DNA of 9,907 bases, taken from NCBI GenBank assembly GCA_030593185.1, contig JAUVHQ010000059.1, forward strand, positions 1-9,907, read 5' to 3'. Below are positions 7,448-9,907 of the stretch, piece after piece. The position numbers and the translations under genes were made by a program. The DNA is from Bacteroidota bacterium (GTDB lineage Bacteria > Bacteroidota > Bacteroidia > Bacteroidales > VadinHA17). The notes beneath the pieces are model-generated. The model was not told the origin of the DNA. It did not search any database and was given only the letters and a program-made list of their open reading frames with translations. How positions within the stretch are numbered: position 1 is the first letter of the stretch; every line of letters begins with the position of its first letter.

Positions 7448-7717
7448 CTATCTTTTAATAATAACAAACCCACTTTCTTCTTTGGGTTTATCAGTATCAT
7501 GAATATAGAAAATATAATAATAAGTGCCATCAGGTAATTCCTCTCCTGTTTTATAGGTACCATCCCAGTCATTCTGGTAGTTCTTTTGCCTGTATACTTC
7601 GTTACCACCACTATTAAGAATAATTAACTCATTTGAAATATCATTTATTCCCTTAATCTCAAAACAATCATTTATTTCATCACCATTAGGAGAAAACCCT
7701 GAGGGAATAAAAAGCAG
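7448..7717 (-). other. CHU_C (type B) C-terminal sorting domain
   Basis: These 89 codons plus the stop encode the C-terminal domain that marks the protein as T9SS cargo. It starts L-L-F-I-P-S-G-F-S-P-N-G-D, keeps the N-D-x-F-like N-D-C-F, V-Y-R-Q, W-D-G and D-G-T-Y-Y-Y landmarks, and ends with a basic Lys-Arg. Type B domains of this kind often depend on a PorP/SprF partner, and one is encoded immediately downstream. Confidence 0.9.
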
Positions 7718-9907
7718 TTTTACAGTAATCTTAACTACATCACTCTCTTCAGGGCAAACCTCATTGGTTATTGTCCAAATAAACTCATATTCTCCTGTAA
7801 TCAAATTACTTACACGGGTATTAGGATCGAATGGATCTTCAATAATACTTTCACCTGGCAATTTGGTCCATTCACCTACGCCTACCAGGGGTACATTCCC
7901 TTCAAGAAGGGTTTCTTTGGCATAAGAGCTTAATAATTGATCTGCGCCTGCTTCAGCGGGTGTAGGTGATTCCCAGAATATAATTTCAACATCATCTGAA
8001 TCGATACAATTCCAGTTACTTTCGGTCCAGGTGAAAGTATATGTACCATAATCTGATAAAGTAACCTGATTTTGAGCCTGTGTATTACCGGTTACACTTG
8101 ATACAGGAACTGCCGGATATGTCCACAACCCTGAACCAACCGAAGGAACAGCATCAAATGTATAAACCAGTTCACAAATTTCATCGTCTGCACCGGCATT
8201 TGCTACAGGTACTTCGTATACTGTAATATCTGCAGTCCCGGTAAGACTTGTGGCAGAGCATCCGTTAGCATCCGTGAGTGAGATCAACGTAAAATCAGAA
8301 CTGGACAGTGGACTAATATTAACTTCATGTGGTGTGGCTGAGATTCCATTTTCATTGAAATTTGCGGTTCCGTCAGAATAAGTCAGGTTCCACGGTGATG
8401 CTCCTGTAAGATCAACTGTAAGAACAACATTAGAGCCTTTGCAAATTGTATCAACCAGATCTGTAAGTACTCCTGTAGGCAAAGGATTAATGGTAATTGA
8501 AACCGCATTGGAAGTATCACTGCAACAATCAACATCACCGGAAAAAATTACCCGTCTGTAGAATATAGGTATTGTAAGTGCTACGGGCTGGTAGTTTTGT
8601 CCGTTATACGTACCGGATACCTGGCTCCAGACTATATTATCCGTACTTTCTTCCCACTGGTATTTATAAACACCATTTCCTCCTGTAGGTAAAACTCCGT
8701 CAATTCTTGCTGGTATTGTATTGTAACATATAGTCTGATCGGTTGAAATAGAGTTGTTCCCGAGAGCAGGCAAAACATTTATATCAATTACTCCACTCGT
8801 ATCAATACAAACTCCTGAAAACACTTCCCGTTTATAAAATGTAGTATCTATTAGGTTTCCTGGTACATAATCAATATTATTATTAGTGCCACCTGCTGCC
8901 GACCACGAAGAACCATCTGTACTCTCGTTCCAAAGATAAGAATAGGTGCCTATGCCACCACCCGGCTGTGTACCTGCAAGAGAATTTGGCAATGCACTCT
9001 CACAAATTGTTGTGTCCATTAAACCTCCCAAAGTTTGAATAATATTGTTTATTATGGATGGGTGAACAGGAATTGTATCAATATTACTGGTATCGGTACA
9101 TACATCAGAATCAACTACTCTCCGGTAAAATGTTGTATCTGAAAGATTTGACGGATCATAACCGGAAGCATCCGGACCAATATCGCTCCATGCAGCAGCA
9201 CCATTTTTTTCCTGCCACTGGTAATTATATACACCATTACCACCTGTTGGGATCAGACCTGAAATAGCTGCCGGATCGTCACCTTCACATATCACCTGAT
9301 CGGTATTAATGGAATTATTCTCAAGTTTGTGCCAGTCAATCAATGTAACCAGGTCACTTGTATCTACACAACAATCACTTAATCCGGAATAGACAACTCG
9401 TTTAAAAAACAGAGTGCCCGGAAATTCAGCGGAGGTAGTATCTGGTGAATAATCTTCATTGATCCCGGGGCCGTATGCATTGCTCCAGGCATTTCCATCG
9501 GTGCTCTCTATCCACTGGTAGATATATATTCCATCTCCGTCTGCCGGAACAGTACCATCGAGTGGAAGGAAAACACTACCCTCGCAAATTGTTTGATCAG
9601 CAGAAATAGTATTGTTTGATATTGAGGGTAAAACAGTTATTGTTACAGTATCACTTATATGTGAACATTTTCCTGAATAAACAATCCGCCGGTAATAAAA
9701 AGTTTGAGCTACAGAAAGAACAGGTGGTTGATAAGTATCCGTGTCATTCACATCTGGTGCATCAGCAAAATTTATTCCGTCAGTACTCTGTTCCCATAAA
9801 TAAAAATACATGCCATCGCCGCCAATTGGTGAAAGGAACTCAGGAATAATTGTATTTGGCATCTGGTTCTGACAAATTATGGTATCAAAGTTCAGAGAGT
9901 TCAGTTC
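7448..9907 (-). CDS. Large repeat-containing surface protein with CHU_C T9SS sorting domain, N-terminus outside window
   Basis: The frame is open to the right edge, so these 819 residues are the C-terminal part; the first in-window Met (9862) lies inside a repeat and is not the start. From the edge inward there are five Ig-like repeats (about 2-97, 98-196, 197-286, 287-383, 384-477). Each has T-I-C near its start, a Y-x-Y-x-W-x-E-S-T-D-G-like core, F-Y-x-R-x-V near the end and a second Cys in S-G-x-C-x-D-T-S. Three more beta-sandwich-like modules follow (about 478-567, 568-650, 651-730). The last 89 residues are a CHU_C / gliding-motility-associated domain: F-S-P-N-G-D-E-I-N-D, N-D-W-D-G, L-P-D-G-T-Y-Y-Y, ending G-F-V-I-I-K-R. 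This domain directs export by the T9SS and surface attachment. One oddity is that the usual N-R-W/Y-G motif reads N-S-G-G (765-768). An adhesin or matrix role is likely; the ligand is unknown. Confidence 0.92.
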   Translation of the reverse strand, partial: ELNSLNFDTIICQNQMPNTIIPEFLSPIGGDGMYFYLWEQSTDGINFADAPDVNDTDTYQPPVLSVAQTFYYRRIVYSGKCSHISDTVTITVLPSISNNTISADQTICEGSVFLPLDGTVPADGDGIYIYQWIESTDGNAWSNAYGPGINEDYSPDTTSAEFPGTLFFKRVVYSGLSDCCVDTSDLVTLIDWHKLENNSINTDQVICEGDDPAAISGLIPTGGNGVYNYQWQEKNGAAAWSDIGPDASGYDPSNLSDTTFYRRVVDSDVCTDTSNIDTIPVHPSIINNIIQTLGGLMDTTICESALPNSLAGTQPGGGIGTYSYLWNESTDGSSWSAAGGTNNNIDYVPGNLIDTTFYKREVFSGVCIDTSGVIDINVLPALGNNSISTDQTICYNTIPARIDGVLPTGGNGVYKYQWEESTDNIVWSQVSGTYNGQNYQPVALTIPIFYRRVIFSGDVDCCSDTSNAVSITINPLPTGVLTDLVDTICKGSNVVLTVDLTGASPWNLTYSDGTANFNENGISATPHEVNISPLSSSDFTLISLTDANGCSATSLTGTADITVYEVPVANAGADDEICELVYTFDAVPSVGSGLWTYPAVPVSSVTGNTQAQNQVTLSDYGTYTFTWTESNWNCIDSDDVEIIFWESPTPAEAGADQLLSSYAKETLLEGNVPLVGVGEWTKLPGESIIEDPFDPNTRVSNLITGEYEFIWTITNEVCPEESDVVKITVKLLFIPSGFSPNGDEINDCFEIKGINDISNELIILNSGGNEVYRQKNYQNDWDGTYKTGEELPDGTYYYIFYIHDTDKPKEESGFVIIKR
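8477..9904 (-). repeat. Five tandem Ig-like protein repeats, 270-297 bp each
   Basis: Unit boundaries, set at the Asn-Asn or equivalent before each T-I-C, are 9904-9617, 9616-9320, 9319-9050, 9049-8759 and 8758-8477. The units are diverged in DNA but share the order of landmarks: Asn-Asn-Ser-Ile, Asp, Thr-Ile-Cys, Gly-Gly-x-Gly-x-Tyr, Trp, Ser-Thr-Asp-Gly, Trp-Ser, Phe-Tyr-x-Arg, Cys, Asp-Thr-Ser. Units 2 and 5 carry a longer loop with Asp-Cys-Cys; the others have a single Cys there. More units may lie beyond the right edge. Confidence 0.85.

Noticed and set aside
9817..9862. ATG at 9862 as the start of the adhesin gene.
   Set aside because: The frame stays open through the 15 codons to the window edge and encodes the beginning of a repeat with its x-I-C motif. 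No signal peptide follows this ATG, so it is an internal Met.
8477..9904. Repeated DNA in the right part as a possible CRISPR array or integron-like repeat.
   Set aside because: The units are 270-297 bp, diverged at DNA level and in frame, with conservation at the protein level. They are protein domain repeats.

Overview
The window looks like chromosomal DNA of a Bacteroidota bacterium. The evidence is AT-rich sequence, no strong Shine-Dalgarno sites, perfect matches to the Bacteroidota -7 promoter box (TAnnTTTG), a PorP/SprF-type outer-membrane protein, a CHU_C (type B) type IX secretion (T9SS) sorting domain, and a periplasmic two-component-regulator propeller sensor. An environmental member of the Bacteroidales/Marinilabiliales side is a guess; rank below phylum cannot be fixed from this window.

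Left edge, plus strand: the last 42 codons of the ribosome-assembly GTPase Der (EngA), then a 168-residue probable lipoprotein of unknown function with a D-G-D-G-D motif. The lipoprotein converges on the long minus-strand cluster; the two stop codons are only 10 bases apart.

Rest of the window, minus strand, read from right to left: (1) a large surface protein, cut off by the right edge, with five Ig-like repeats of 90-99 residues, three further beta-sandwich-like modules and a C-terminal CHU_C domain; (2) a PorP/SprF-family outer-membrane protein whose ATG directly follows the adhesin stop; (3) a secreted PD40-propeller plus double-PKD protein starting 3 bases after the PorP stop; (4) after a 156-base AT-rich gap with its own candidate promoter, a 326-residue secreted protein I do not recognise; (5) 17 bases later, a 1058-residue transmembrane sensor with fourteen propeller repeats, a Y_Y_Y domain, one membrane span, a coiled coil and a SpoIIE-type PP2C phosphatase with its metal-binding motifs intact.

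Genes 1-3 form a recognisable T9SS cargo module: an exported adhesin, the PorP/SprF partner such cargo usually needs, and a periplasmic propeller/PKD protein resembling PorE but without its OmpA anchor. Genes 4-5 look like a second transcription unit pairing an unknown exported protein with an outside-to-inside sensor whose output is a serine/threonine phosphatase rather than a histidine kinase. That the two units work together, for example surface attachment being sensed and passed to a partner-switching circuit, is inference from adjacency and shared strand. No RNA genes, insertion sequences, CRISPR arrays or phage genes were seen, and no stretch over 300 bases lacks a gene.
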